A DNA stretch of 64,000 nucleotides from Clostridia bacterium (GTDB lineage Bacteria; Bacillota; Clostridia; Oscillospirales; Acutalibacteraceae), in assembly GCA_017430535.1 (NCBI GenBank), contig JAFRMR010000003.1, positions 62,001 to 126,000 on the forward strand, given 5' to 3'. A program made the position numbers and the translations under genes. The number at the start of each line of letters is the position of its first letter. Within the stretch, counting starts at the first letter, position 1. Shown here piece by piece: positions 1-8,126 of this stretch. Below the pieces are notes generated by a model. The model saw only the letters and a list, made by a program, of their open reading frames with translations. It was not told the origin of the DNA and searched no databases.

Positions 1-13
1 CCCTGAGTAATGA

Positions 14-44
14 GCAAAAAGCACAAGCCCATAGACTTGTGCGT
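14..44 (-). terminator. Intrinsic terminator after murB
   Basis: A 7-bp stem (GCACAAG at 21-27 with CTTGTGC at 36-42) is followed on the minus strand by five T residues (16-20). It lies about 85 bases past the murB stop and probably ends the tRNA-Leu/hprK/glk/murB transcript. Nothing else was recognised in 1-127. Confidence 0.65.
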
Positions 45-127
45 GATTGCAACACTCATTTATGTTATCTATTAACGATAACTCGGATTTTATCTGTGAT
101 GAAAAAGACAAATTCTTTTCCTCCGGA

Positions 128-1027
128 TTATTCAATGATTTTTACTTCGGTTTCAAGCATAACGCCCTTTTTTTCATACACCTTCTGCTGACAATACTTT
201 ATAAGATGAATAATATCTGAAGCGCTTGCATTATCCTTGTTAATAATAAAACCTGCATGTTTATCGCTTACCATTGCTCCCTTATGGCAGTATCCCTTTA
301 AACCGCATTCTTCAATAAGGGCGCCGGCATAATACCCTTCCGGCCTTTTGAATGTGCTGCCTGCGCTTGGATATTCAAGGGGCTGCTTTTCTTTACGCCT
401 TGCCATAAGCTCATTCATTTTTTCTTTTATACTATCGTATTCGGATTTTATGAGTTTAAAACTTGCGGAAAGAATAAGCATATCATCGGAAGATGAAAAA
501 ATACTTTTACGGTAAGACATTTTCATATCCTCACCGCGCATTACGCGGATAATACCGTTTGAATCAATATATCTGCACTCGCTGATAACATCTTTTATTT
601 CACCGCCGTAAGCACCGGCGTTCATATAAACAGCTCCGCCTACCGAGCCGGGAATACCGTATGCAAACTCCAGCCCGGAAAGTGAATTTTCAAGAGCAAA
701 GCGGCAAAGCTTGATAAGAGGGGTACCGCAGGCGCAGTTTACGGTGTTTTCATCTGTAAGTTCAATATAATCCAGCTTAACGGTGTTGATGATAACTCCG
801 TCAAATCCTTCATCACTGAAAAGCAGATTACTGCCTTTGCCGATAATATAATATCGAATATCATTTTCAAGCACATACTTAAGTATATCAGCGATTTTGC
901 TTTCCGTATCAGGGAAAGCCATAACAGCACAATTACCGCCGGCCCTGAATGTGGTATATTCGGCCAGCGAAACATCGCTTAAATATTCACATTGAAGTAT
1001 ATTTAAAAAATCAAAAAAATCTTTCAT
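128..1027 (-). CDS. murB: UDP-N-acetylenolpyruvoylglucosamine reductase MurB
   Basis: MurB reduces UDP-GlcNAc-enolpyruvate to UDP-MurNAc with NADPH and FAD in the cytoplasm, the second committed step of peptidoglycan synthesis. Seen: the FAD-binding GKGSNLL motif near residues 63-69, GIPGSVGGAVYMNAG near 124-138, the catalytic serine in AGSTFKRP (Ser224) and the C-terminal LETEV with the second glutamate near 294. At 299 residues the length fits the short Gram-positive form. Its ATG shares one base with the TGA of the glucokinase gene upstream (TGATG), so translation is probably coupled. The hprK-murB association is common in Clostridia, often followed by rapZ and whiA, but the window ends before that can be checked. 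Confidence 0.97.
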   Translation of the reverse strand: MKDFFDFLNILQCEYLSDVSLAEYTTFRAGGNCAVMAFPDTESKIADILKYVLENDIRYYIIGKGSNLLFSDEGFDGVIINTVKLDYIELTDENTVNCACGTPLIKLCRFALENSLSGLEFAYGIPGSVGGAVYMNAGAYGGEIKDVISECRYIDSNGIIRVMRGEDMKMSYRKSIFSSSDDMLILSASFKLIKSEYDSIKEKMNELMARRKEKQPLEYPSAGSTFKRPEGYYAGALIEECGLKGYCHKGAMVSDKHAGFIINKDNASASDIIHLIKYCQQKVYEKKGVMLETEVKIIE

Positions 1028-1974
1028 CAGTTATCAAGCAATGCAGCGCCGAAAATTCCGGCATCATTACCGAGCTCGGCAGCAACAATTTTAGTCTGTT
1101 TAGAAGCGTAACGGCTGTATCTTTCCCTGTTGATATGAGTTCTCAGGGGCTCGAGAAGAGTTTCGCGCTCATTTGCTATACCGCCGCCCACGCAGATGAA
1201 TTCCGGCTGAAGGGCGTTGATAATGTTGATAACGCCTGTTGCAACATAATAAACATATTTATCAACCACTTCTTTTGCCGCTTTATCATTCTGCCTCATC
1301 GCATCAAAAGCAGTTCTTCCGTTTACGGCATCAATATTATCATTAACAATCTGCCACATTATTGAATCGTGGTTATGTTTCATTGCGTCCTTGGTCTGGC
1401 GGATAAGTGCCGTGGCTGATGCATAGCTTTCCCAGCAACCCCTTCTGCCGCAGTTGCACTGCTCACCGTCAACGCAAATTACCATATGTCCCATTTCTCC
1501 GGCAGCATAGTTTGAGCCGCAGATTATTTTGCCGTCAATAATTATACCCGAACCAACGCCGGTTCCCAAAGTGATTGCCACAAAATTCTTTGCGCCTTTG
1601 CCGCAACCGGCAACAGCTTCGCCGAGGGCAGCACAGTTTGCATCGTTATCAAGATAAACGGTTTTATGAAGTCTCTCTTCAAGCATATCCTTTGCAGGAA
1701 CCTGAGTGAAATCAAGATTGTTTGCAAATTCTATATAACCGTTGGATTTATTAACTGTTCCGGGAGTGCCGACGCCGACAGAAATAACATCATCCATAGT
1801 AATTCCGGCATCTTCAAGGGCCAGATTAACCGCTTTTGCAATATCATCAAAAATATCTGCGGCAGGTCTGGGGCAATTGGTTTTAACCGATCCCCTGCCG
1901 ATAATTTTCAAATCCTCGCTGACAACTCCGACTGCAATGTTTGTGCCGCCGAGATCAACACCTATTCTGTACAT
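1027..1974 (-). CDS. ROK-family glucokinase
   Basis: This is a ROK-type sugar kinase, most likely glucokinase, which makes glucose 6-phosphate from free glucose and ATP. Seen in the 315-residue product: N-terminal DLGGT phosphate-binding motif (residues 7-11), catalytic aspartate in LDNDANC (Asp112), sugar-binding EMGH (161-164) and the ROK zinc motif CNCGRRGC (174-181) with His164 as further ligand. There is no N-terminal helix-turn-helix, so it is a kinase and not a ROK repressor. The start is the ATG at 1974, preceded by GGGAGGAAGCAAT. A longer reading from 2061 would run into hprK and has no good ribosome site. It sits 16 bases after hprK, which fits a link between carbon control and glucose use. 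Confidence 0.9.
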   Translation of the reverse strand: MYRIGVDLGGTNIAVGVVSEDLKIIGRGSVKTNCPRPAADIFDDIAKAVNLALEDAGITMDDVISVGVGTPGTVNKSNGYIEFANNLDFTQVPAKDMLEERLHKTVYLDNDANCAALGEAVAGCGKGAKNFVAITLGTGVGSGIIIDGKIICGSNYAAGEMGHMVICVDGEQCNCGRRGCWESYASATALIRQTKDAMKHNHDSIMWQIVNDNIDAVNGRTAFDAMRQNDKAAKEVVDKYVYYVATGVINIINALQPEFICVGGGIANERETLLEPLRTHINRERYSRYASKQTKIVAAELGNDAGIFGAALLDN

Positions 1975-1990
1975 ATTGCTTCCTCCCTTA

Positions 1991-2959
1991 TCAATAATCG
2001 TGCCAGAAATCAAGCACTTTTTTCTCTTGTTCCATATCATATTCGGTGCCGAGCTTTTCAAGCAGCTCTCTCGCCGAATTATACCCCATTTTCTTTTGCC
2101 TGTTATTCATTGCGGCCGCTTCAATAATAATTGAAAGGTTACGGCCCGGCTTTACCGGAACAACGCAAACAGGAACTTCTATACCCAGAATTTCCATATA
2201 CTCATTTTCAAGACCCATACGGTCGTATGATTTTTCGTTATCCCAGAGTTCAAGCTGAATAACCATATCTATCTTTTCGGTCATTTTAACTGCACCTATA
2301 CCGAAAAGCCGCCTGAAATTCAGAACACCTACGCCGCGAAGCTCAATAAAGTGCCTTATATTATCGGGTGCCGAACCTACAAGAGTTTTATTTGTTGTTC
2401 TTCTGATTTCAACCGCATCGTCGGCAATAAGGCGGTGTCCTCTGTTAATAAGTTCAAGTGCGGTTTCGCTTTTACCTACGCCGCTGTCGCCCAGCAGCAA
2501 AACGCCTTCGCCGTAAACCTCAACCAAAACACCGTGTCTTGTTATTCTCGGGGCAAGCTCCACACCGAGGTATGAAATGGTAGCGGACATACAGCCTGAT
2601 GTGCTGTCATTGCTGGAAACAACGGGAACTCCGTATTTTTCAGCAAATACAAGGATAGAAGGCTCAATTTCAAGACCGCGGGTAAATATTACAAGAGCCG
2701 GCTTTTTGGAAAAGAAGTATTCCATCCTTTTAAGGGATTCTTCTTCGCCCAGGCTCTTTGCAAATTCAAGCTCTGCAAGGCCCATAAACTGAACACGGCG
2801 GTTATCAAAGTATTCTTCGTAACCGGCAAGCATAAGCCCGGGGCGGTTAACATCCTGTGATTTGATGTATATATTTGAGATATCTTCCGGAGCATATATT
2901 ACTGTTAAAGATAACTCTTTTACAACTTTATCAAGCGATACACTGTATTCTGCCGACAT
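1991..2959 (-). CDS. hprK: HPr kinase/phosphorylase
   Basis: HprK phosphorylates or dephosphorylates Ser46 of HPr in response to ATP, fructose bisphosphate and phosphate, and so sets carbon catabolite repression in Firmicutes. The 322-residue protein has the usual two-domain layout: an N-terminal domain to about residue 130, then the catalytic domain with His142 (RHGV), the Walker A loop GDSGVGKS (157-164) and the family signature LRGVGVLNFRRLFG near 208. The start codon follows GAAGGGGAAAATCA. Only 25 bases separate it from the tRNA-Leu gene upstream, with no room for a separate promoter and no terminator, so hprK is probably transcribed by read-through from the tRNA promoter. Confidence 0.97.
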   Translation of the reverse strand: MSAEYSVSLDKVVKELSLTVIYAPEDISNIYIKSQDVNRPGLMLAGYEEYFDNRRVQFMGLAELEFAKSLGEEESLKRMEYFFSKKPALVIFTRGLEIEPSILVFAEKYGVPVVSSNDSTSGCMSATISYLGVELAPRITRHGVLVEVYGEGVLLLGDSGVGKSETALELINRGHRLIADDAVEIRRTTNKTLVGSAPDNIRHFIELRGVGVLNFRRLFGIGAVKMTEKIDMVIQLELWDNEKSYDRMGLENEYMEILGIEVPVCVVPVKPGRNLSIIIEAAAMNNRQKKMGYNSARELLEKLGTEYDMEQEKKVLDFWHDY

Positions 2960-2984
2960 TGATTTTCCCCTTCTGTTTTATAGT

Positions 2985-3068
2985 TGGTGCACCTGACAGG
3001 ACTTGAACCTGCACGCCGTAGCAATGGATCCTAAATCCATCGTGTCTGCCAATTCCACCACAGGTGCA
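2985..3068 (-). tRNA. tRNA-Leu (UAG)
   Basis: An 84-nt cloverleaf with the CCA end encoded (TGG at 2985-2987 on the plus strand), an acceptor stem beginning GCACCTG, the TGGCAGAC D-arm typical of leucine tRNA, an anticodon arm ATGGA-TTTAGGA-TCCAT that gives anticodon UAG, and the GGTTCAAGTCC T-arm. The extended variable arm expected of tRNA-Leu is present. It is the first gene of the hprK transcript. Confidence 0.97.
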
Positions 3069-3080
3069 TATCTAAAATAT

Positions 3081-3108
3081 ATTATACATATAATAAATAT
3101 TTTATCAA
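3081..3108 (-). promoter_or_regulatory. Sigma-A promoter of tRNA-Leu/hprK unit
   Basis: On the minus strand TTGATA (3103-3108) and TATAAT (3081-3086) are separated by 16 bases, and the -10 box ends 12 bases before the tRNA. It lies back to back with the FMN riboswitch promoter. Confidence 0.75.
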
Positions 3109-3132
3109 GAGTAAATTCCATATCAATTGCTA

Positions 3133-3160
3133 TTGACATAAACAAAAAACGGTATATAAT
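3133..3160 (+). promoter_or_regulatory. Sigma-A promoter of FMN riboswitch/ribU
   Basis: Consensus TTGACA (3133-3138) and TATAAT (3155-3160) with a 16-base spacer, ending 7 bases before the riboswitch stem. Both hexamers are perfect, so regulation must come largely from the riboswitch. Confidence 0.9.
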
Positions 3161-3167
3161 ATCAGTA

Positions 3168-3277
3168 GTTCTCGGGGCGGGGTGAAATTCCCCACCGGTG
3201 GTTAAAGTCCACGACCTCTTTATGAGCTGATGCGGTGAAATTCCGCAACCGACGGTACAGTCCGGATGGCAGAGAAT
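3168..3277 (+). promoter_or_regulatory. FMN riboswitch (RFN element)
   Basis: The element has the standard RFN core: TTCTCGGGGCGGGGTGAAA, CCCCACCGGTGG, AGTCCACGACC, a GATGCGGTGAAATTCCGCAACCGACGG block and CAGTCCGGATGGCAGAGAA, with P1 formed by TTCTC at the 5' end and GAGAA at the 3' end. It binds flavin mononucleotide. No strong terminator lies between it and ribU (58 bases to the ATG), and a U-rich stretch with GGAGGG lies just before the ATG, so control of translation start seems more likely than termination. Confidence 0.95.
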
Positions 3278-3335
3278 CATATTGTGATTTATGCTCCGAT
3301 TATTTCGGGGCTTATTTTTTTGGAGGGAAAAGAAA

Positions 3336-3956
3336 ATGACATCAACCCAGAGAAAAATATACAAAGTAACTCTTACTGCAATGCTCAGCGCAATCGCATT
3401 CGCGCTTATGTTTATAGAATTTCCGGTACCGGTAATGCCCTCATTTATTAAATTTGATATATCGGATTTACCTCCCCTGTTTGCAAGTTTTGCGCTGGGC
3501 CCGGTTTACGGAGTTATTGCAGAATTGATAAAAAATATTTTGCATATAATAGTTAAGGGGACAACAAGCGCCGGCGTAGGAGAACTCAGCAATTTTCTTC
3601 TCGGGGCTGTTTTCTGCCTTGTTGCCGGATTTATATATAAGAGCGATAAGAATAAAAAAAGAGCTGTTATCGGCTGCATTGCAGGCGCGCTTGCAATGGG
3701 GATAATATGCCTGCCGATCAATTATTTTATTGTTTATCCCGCTTATGTTAAATTTTATATGATGCCTCTTGAAGCAACTATAGGAATGTATCAGGCTATT
3801 CTCGGGCCTGTGGCAACGATTCCAACAAAAAATGCTTTATTCAACTGCCTGCTTATTTTTAATGCGCCTTTCACTTTTATTAAAGGTCTTGTTGACGCTT
3901 TAATCTGTATATTGATTTATAAGCCGCTTTCTGTGGTAATAAAAAAGAAAATGTAA
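3336..3956 (+). CDS. ribU: Riboflavin ECF transporter substrate-binding subunit RibU
   Basis: RibU is the membrane S-component that captures riboflavin and works with the shared ECF energising module (EcfA, EcfA', EcfT), not present in this window. The product of about 206 residues is highly hydrophobic with about six membrane spans, and it has the family pattern LSAIAFALMFIEFPVP near the N terminus followed by the KFDISDLP loop. The start is the ATG at 3336, eight bases after GGAGGG. An upstream in-frame ATG at 3291 falls just after the riboswitch and lacks a ribosome site. The riboswitch in front gives strong support for flavin uptake. A bidirectional terminator follows immediately. Confidence 0.95.
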   Translation: MTSTQRKIYKVTLTAMLSAIAFALMFIEFPVPVMPSFIKFDISDLPPLFASFALGPVYGVIAELIKNILHIIVKGTTSAGVGELSNFLLGAVFCLVAGFIYKSDKNKKRAVIGCIAGALAMGIICLPINYFIVYPAYVKFYMMPLEATIGMYQAILGPVATIPTKNALFNCLLIFNAPFTFIKGLVDALICILIYKPLSVVIKKKM

Positions 3957-3960
3957 AAAT

Positions 3961-4000
3961 ATGCCCAAACGTAAAATCGTTTGGGCATAAATCTTTTTTT
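3961..4000. terminator. Bidirectional terminator between ribU and the ceramidase-like gene
   Basis: An 11-bp perfect stem (ATGCCCAAACG / CGTTTGGGCAT, 3961-3987) with a T-run on the plus side and an A-rich flank on the other. It can serve the two converging genes. Confidence 0.85.
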
Positions 4001-4002
4001 AG

Positions 4003-5757
4003 TTATTTCAGTTTTAATTCATTGGCAAGCTCGGCAAATCCCTGAGCTACTGCAGAAGCAGTTTTATCACCGAGAGAAATCAGCTCCTGATAATGGTCGC
4101 CGGCAATTGCAAGCGAATAATCATTATCCGGTACTATATAACCGATTGCATCGTTGCAAAGGCCGAAGCAGATTGCATCTTTACCGATGGAATCTCTTAT
4201 GCAGGGGTAACCGAAATCCTTGCCTTTGAAAGATCCGGCAGCAGTAAGGGAACCTCCGCCGTACATAACATCCTGCACAAGTTCGCCGGGAACCATAGCT
4301 ACTCTTACATCTCCGAACTGAGCATACCCTATTTCGGAAAACATATAATATTTAAGGCCTTCCTTATACATTTTATAACAGGTCAGGTCAAGCTTGCCTA
4401 CAAGCAGAATCAAAGGATTATTTACTTCAAGCTGAATCTCTTTAAGCCGGATATTGAACAGAGGCTCGAGCTCTCTTTCTTCAACAGGTTCCCAGCCTTC
4501 AAACCAAAGGCTGTAACCGTCTCCGCCTTCTGCTTTTTCTTTATTAATGGTATCCCAATCTGCATTTGCGGATATTTCATCATAAGTATTTGTAAGATTA
4601 AGAGCAATAGCAGCCATTTCATGGCCGTATCTTACCGCCTGGCCGTACCGTCTGCCGGTATCAACGCCGTCATTGGTAAGCCCTCTGCCGTAATAAATTC
4701 CTGCAATAGCGCCGTTTATAAACATAAAGTTATATCCGGCTTTTTCAATTCCTTCGCCGAGATAGTAAACATAGTCGCCCGAAAGCTGTCTGCCGTTATC
4801 CTGCTTATCGCTGGTAGCAAGGCCCACAACATCCGGATGGGCTGCAATATTTACCATCATTGTAGGCGTGGAGCCGTCATCCGGCTTGAAAACAAACCTT
4901 GACATATCCGAGCAGAGGCTGGTTGAGGATTTTCTGTTTCTGTTGCTGAAATATTCTTTATTAAGGGTTTTAACTGCATAAGTCATTGTGCCGGGCTTCA
5001 TATCGTTAACAGCAGATTTCATTGAGTTTGCAATTATTTTACAGGCGTCATCAATCCATTTAACATTAACGCCCCTCTCCTTATCAAGGAAAGGAATATA
5101 TGATTTAAAAAGATTGGTAAAAATCTTTTTGAAAGTATCAGTCCAGAGGCCCTGGGTATCAATACAGCTGTGGCAGTGTGTTGATGTTACATTAACAGCA
5201 TTGAAAGTTACATCGGGGCAAAGGTCTCTGAGGTATCTTCTTACGGTTTTTATATCATCGTTGCAGAAGCCGATGCAGTCAACATTTGCAAATATAGTTA
5301 CTCCCCTGTCTGAACCGTCTGAAAGAGCAATAATTCTTACCTGCATATCATCAATTACTTCTTCAATTTTATTATTCATGCCGTTATCTATTGTCATAAA
5401 ACCGCCCAGATAATATTCTGTGCCGGGCTCAAGAATATCATCGGGAACAAGAGAGGCCTTGGCAAAGCCGAGATTCCATTTTGCGTTTTCCGCCGGAGAA
5501 TCGAGGAAAGATTCCGTTCCTTTAAAGAAATCTTCGGTCACATGTTCGCTGAGTTTTTTAAGGTTTTTGCTGTCAGGTACAATGGCGCAAAGACCGCCAA
5601 GCAGTCCTCTTACAATGCCTTCAAGCGCGCTCAGGCCAACGTGAGTAAGAGCTTCTTCTGCATCGGCGGCAGCGGAAGCTCCCATTGCTGAAGCGCCGGA
5701 GAAAATCATTGAAAAAACAAGCATGATTGCTATAACAGCGCTTAATCTTTTTTTCAT
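4003..5757 (-). CDS. Secreted neutral ceramidase-like hydrolase
   Basis: A 584-residue exported protein. The first 30 residues (KKR, long hydrophobic core, then ASAMGASAA) form a signal peptide. The region from about 95 has the organisation of neutral/alkaline ceramidases: a stretch ending in IIALSDGSDRGVTIFANVD, then STHCHS (His194 and His196, equivalent to the THTHSGPG metal-binding loop) and AAHPDVVGL near 310 as a further histidine site. Known family members hydrolyse the amide bond of ceramides, but distant bacterial homologues are uncharacterised. The glycine/proline residues that normally follow the histidine pair are replaced by CID, so the substrate is uncertain. The ribosome site CAGGAGG precedes the ATG. 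It is monocistronic between a terminator and a divergent kinase gene. Confidence 0.65.
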   Translation of the reverse strand: MKKRLSAVIAIMLVFSMIFSGASAMGASAAADAEEALTHVGLSALEGIVRGLLGGLCAIVPDSKNLKKLSEHVTEDFFKGTESFLDSPAENAKWNLGFAKASLVPDDILEPGTEYYLGGFMTIDNGMNNKIEEVIDDMQVRIIALSDGSDRGVTIFANVDCIGFCNDDIKTVRRYLRDLCPDVTFNAVNVTSTHCHSCIDTQGLWTDTFKKIFTNLFKSYIPFLDKERGVNVKWIDDACKIIANSMKSAVNDMKPGTMTYAVKTLNKEYFSNRNRKSSTSLCSDMSRFVFKPDDGSTPTMMVNIAAHPDVVGLATSDKQDNGRQLSGDYVYYLGEGIEKAGYNFMFINGAIAGIYYGRGLTNDGVDTGRRYGQAVRYGHEMAAIALNLTNTYDEISANADWDTINKEKAEGGDGYSLWFEGWEPVEERELEPLFNIRLKEIQLEVNNPLILLVGKLDLTCYKMYKEGLKYYMFSEIGYAQFGDVRVAMVPGELVQDVMYGGGSLTAAGSFKGKDFGYPCIRDSIGKDAICFGLCNDAIGYIVPDNDYSLAIAGDHYQELISLGDKTASAVAQGFAELANELKLK

Positions 5758-5867
5758 TTTTATACCTCCTGAACAGTTCTTTCTGTCAACACAAATATAT
5801 TAGCACCGATAAACTATATTGTAAATTATAAAAAATCACAAAATATATAAAAAGTTTTTTACACAGG

Positions 5868-5896
5868 TTGAAAAAAAGAATTGTATTTAGTATAAT
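5868..5896 (+). promoter_or_regulatory. Sigma-A promoter of the pdxK-thyA-dfrA-guaB operon
   Basis: TTGAAA (5868-5873) and TATAAT (5891-5896) with a 17-base spacer, 29 bases before the TTG start of the kinase gene. Confidence 0.8.
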
Positions 5897-5925
5897 AGAT
5901 AAAATTTATACATGGAGAAAATAAA

Positions 5926-6768
5926 TTGAAACGCATTGCAGCAATTCATGACCTTTCCGGTATAGGAAAATGTTCATTGACAGCGGCTATACCTGTTATT
6001 TCCGCTGCCGGTATAGAGTGCAATCCCGTACCTACAGCCGTGCTTTCATCCCACACCGGCGAAATGGAAGGTTACACATTTCTTGACCTGACGGATAATA
6101 TGCAGGGCTATTGTCGCCACTGGAAGAGCCTCGGCATTACTCCGGACGCAATTTACACCGGTTATCTCGGTTCACTTTCCCAGATTGAGGTTGTAAAGAA
6201 TATAATCGATGACCTGAGTTCAACCGATACTTCAGTTGTTGTTGACCCCGCTATGGCTGACAGCGGAATAATGTACAAGGGCTTTACTGCTGATTTTGCA
6301 TCGGCAATGAAGGAGTTATGCCGAAAAGCTGATTACATATTGCCCAATATTACGGAGGCCTGCTTCCTTACCGGCGCAGAATATAAAACAGAGTATAATA
6401 AGCAATATATCGAAAGCATAATTTCAGATCTTTCTTCTTTGGTTAAAAAAGGCGTAATTCTTACCGGAGTTTCATTTTCGCCGGATAAAATCGGCTGCGC
6501 TGTTTTTGACAAATCAAACAGCAGTGTCAGTTATTATTTCACCGAAAAATACGGCGGGGTTTATTACGGAACCGGTGACTTGTTTGCCTCTGCATTCACA
6601 GCCGGGATAACAAAAGAATTCAGCCTTAATGAAAGCGCTGAAACGTCGCTGGAATTTGTGCATAAATCTATAAGAGAAACATATCTTGCCAAAACAGACA
6701 CCCGGTTTGGTGTTGCGTTTGAAAATCACCTGAATTACATCTATGAAAAATATGGGAGAAAAATATGA
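5926..6768 (+). CDS. Pyridoxamine/pyridoxal kinase (PdxK/PdxY type)
   Basis: The 280-residue product is a ribokinase-fold kinase that phosphorylates pyridoxal, pyridoxine or pyridoxamine to make the PLP cofactor. Seen: the N-terminal HDLSGIGKCSL of the PdxY/PdxK group, VVVDPAMADSG near 105-115 (substrate and Mg region), PNITEA and the C-terminal anion-hole motif YGTGDLFASAF, with the catalytic Asp in GTGD. A hydroxymethylpyrimidine kinase (ThiD) would have a different N-terminal motif. Translation starts at TTG 5926 after GGAGAAAATAAA. Its stop overlaps the thyA start by four bases (ATGA), making it the first gene of a nucleotide-synthesis operon. PLP supports serine hydroxymethyltransferase, which feeds the same folate cycle, so the pairing is sensible. 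Confidence 0.88.
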   Translation: MKRIAAIHDLSGIGKCSLTAAIPVISAAGIECNPVPTAVLSSHTGEMEGYTFLDLTDNMQGYCRHWKSLGITPDAIYTGYLGSLSQIEVVKNIIDDLSSTDTSVVVDPAMADSGIMYKGFTADFASAMKELCRKADYILPNITEACFLTGAEYKTEYNKQYIESIISDLSSLVKKGVILTGVSFSPDKIGCAVFDKSNSSVSYYFTEKYGGVYYGTGDLFASAFTAGITKEFSLNESAETSLEFVHKSIRETYLAKTDTRFGVAFENHLNYIYEKYGRKI

Positions 6769-7595
6769 GCTACGCTGATACTGTATTTATCAATACCTGC
6801 AGAGATATTCTTGAAAACGGAATTAGTGATGAAAATATTGATGTAAGGCCGAAATGGGAAGACGGAACTCCCGCTCATACAATAAAAAAATTCGGTGTTG
6901 TCAACAGGTATGATCTGAGCAAAGAATTTCCCATGCTTACTTTAAGAAAAACTTTTCTAAAGAGCGCTGTTGACGAGCTGCTGTGGATATGGCAGAAAAA
7001 ATCAAATAATGTCAAAGATCTTGGCAGCCATGTCTGGGATGCCTGGGCAGATGAAAACGGATCTATAGGTAAGGCCTATGGCTATCAGCTCTCTGTAAAG
7101 CATCACTATCCTCAGGGTGACCTGGATCAGGTTGATAAAGTGCTTTGGGATTTAAAAAACAATCCGGGCAGCAGAAGAATTCTGACTAATATTTATGTGC
7201 ACCAGGATTTAAGCGAAATGGCGCTTTACCCCTGCGCTTACAGTATGACCTTCAATGTTACCGGAAATAAGCTAAACGGCATACTGAACCAAAGAAGCCA
7301 GGATATGCTGGCCGCAAATATATGGAATGTTGCTCAGTATTCCGCTTTGCTGTGTATGATGGCTCAGGTTACCGGATTTGAGCCCGGTGAATTTGTGCAT
7401 GTGATTGCCGATGCTCATATTTATGACAGGCACATTCCCATTGTTAAGGAGCTTATTGAGAAAACACCTTATGATGCTCCCGAAGTAATTCTTGATAAAA
7501 GCATAGATGATTTCTATAAGTTTACCAAGGACAGTTTCACGGTTAACAATTATAAGTATCACGATTTTACGGCAAAAATTCCGGTTGCAGTTTAA
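6765..7595 (+). CDS. thyA: Thymidylate synthase ThyA
   Basis: ThyA methylates dUMP to dTMP and oxidises methylene-tetrahydrofolate to dihydrofolate. The 276-residue length is normal. Seen: catalytic Cys157 in LYPCAYSM, SRRIL (phosphate-binding arginines) just before, the QRSQDM segment (176-181), the conserved asparagine in IWNVAQY, and the HIYDRH folate/nucleotide motif. The QRSQDMLAANIWN stretch differs from the common QRSADVFLGLPFN but keeps the Asn that selects uracil over cytosine. It overlaps the kinase gene by four bases and is followed 25 bases later by the DHFR gene, the usual partner that recycles its dihydrofolate product. Confidence 0.96.
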   Translation: MSYADTVFINTCRDILENGISDENIDVRPKWEDGTPAHTIKKFGVVNRYDLSKEFPMLTLRKTFLKSAVDELLWIWQKKSNNVKDLGSHVWDAWADENGSIGKAYGYQLSVKHHYPQGDLDQVDKVLWDLKNNPGSRRILTNIYVHQDLSEMALYPCAYSMTFNVTGNKLNGILNQRSQDMLAANIWNVAQYSALLCMMAQVTGFEPGEFVHVIADAHIYDRHIPIVKELIEKTPYDAPEVILDKSIDDFYKFTKDSFTVNNYKYHDFTAKIPVAV

Positions 7596-7620
7596 TCCTG
7601 ATTTTTGAAGAGGTTTTTAA

Positions 7621-8124
7621 ATGAAAGCAATTGTTTGTGTTGATAACAACTGGGGAATAGGCAAAGGAAATCAGCTGCTTTACCATATTCCCGATGATAT
7701 GAAATACTTTAAAGAAAAAACATGGGGAAGCACCGTTGTTATGGGGCTGAATACCCTAAAGTCATTTCCCGGCGGAAACCCACTTAAAAACAGAGTTAAT
7801 ATTGTTCTATGCGATGATGATTCGTTTTACAGGGATGATATAATTCTTGTTAAATCCATAGATGAGCTTAACGAAGTGCTAACTGAATATGATACCAACA
7901 ATACCTTTATTATAGGCGGCGCTTCTGTTTACCGTCAGCTTGTTCCGCTGTGCAATACTGTTTATGTAACAAAGGTTGACGGCTCAAAAGAAGCCGATGT
8001 TTTCTTTCCGAATCTTGATGAAGATAACAGATGGATTTGCTCAGAAGAAAGCGAAGAAATGGACTATAAAGATTTAAAATATAAATTCACAGTATATAAA
8101 ACCATTGAAACACCGGAGGAATAA
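7621..8124 (+). CDS. Dihydrofolate reductase
   Basis: DHFR reduces dihydrofolate to tetrahydrofolate with NADPH. The 167-residue protein has the N-terminal [17 protein letters not shown] block, with Asp25 as the proton-donor acid, the [12 protein letters not shown] motif, and [12 protein letters not shown] for NADPH binding. The ribosome site GAAGAGG precedes the ATG. It is third in an operon between thyA and an IMP dehydrogenase gene. Whether it is naturally trimethoprim-sensitive cannot be told from sequence alone. Confidence 0.95.
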   Translation: MKAIVCVDNNWGIGKGNQLLYHIPDDMKYFKEKTWGSTVVMGLNTLKSFPGGNPLKNRVNIVLCDDDSFYRDDIILVKSIDELNEVLTEYDTNNTFIIGGASVYRQLVPLCNTVYVTKVDGSKEADVFFPNLDEDNRWICSEESEEMDYKDLKYKFTVYKTIETPEE

Positions 8125-8126
8125 TT

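Noticed and set aside
949-1365. Open frame opposite the glucokinase gene
   Set aside because: Antisense to the ROK kinase and murB start, no ribosome site, no family features.
2978-3364. Open frame across tRNA-Leu and the FMN riboswitch
   Set aside because: Its sequence is the translation of RNA genes; the same applies to frames over tRNA-Ala (17981-18190) and tRNA-Val (27411-27710).
4093-4902. 269-codon open frame opposite the ceramidase-like gene
   Set aside because: It lies fully antisense to a gene with signal peptide and conserved motifs, has no ribosome site and shows no recognisable motif.
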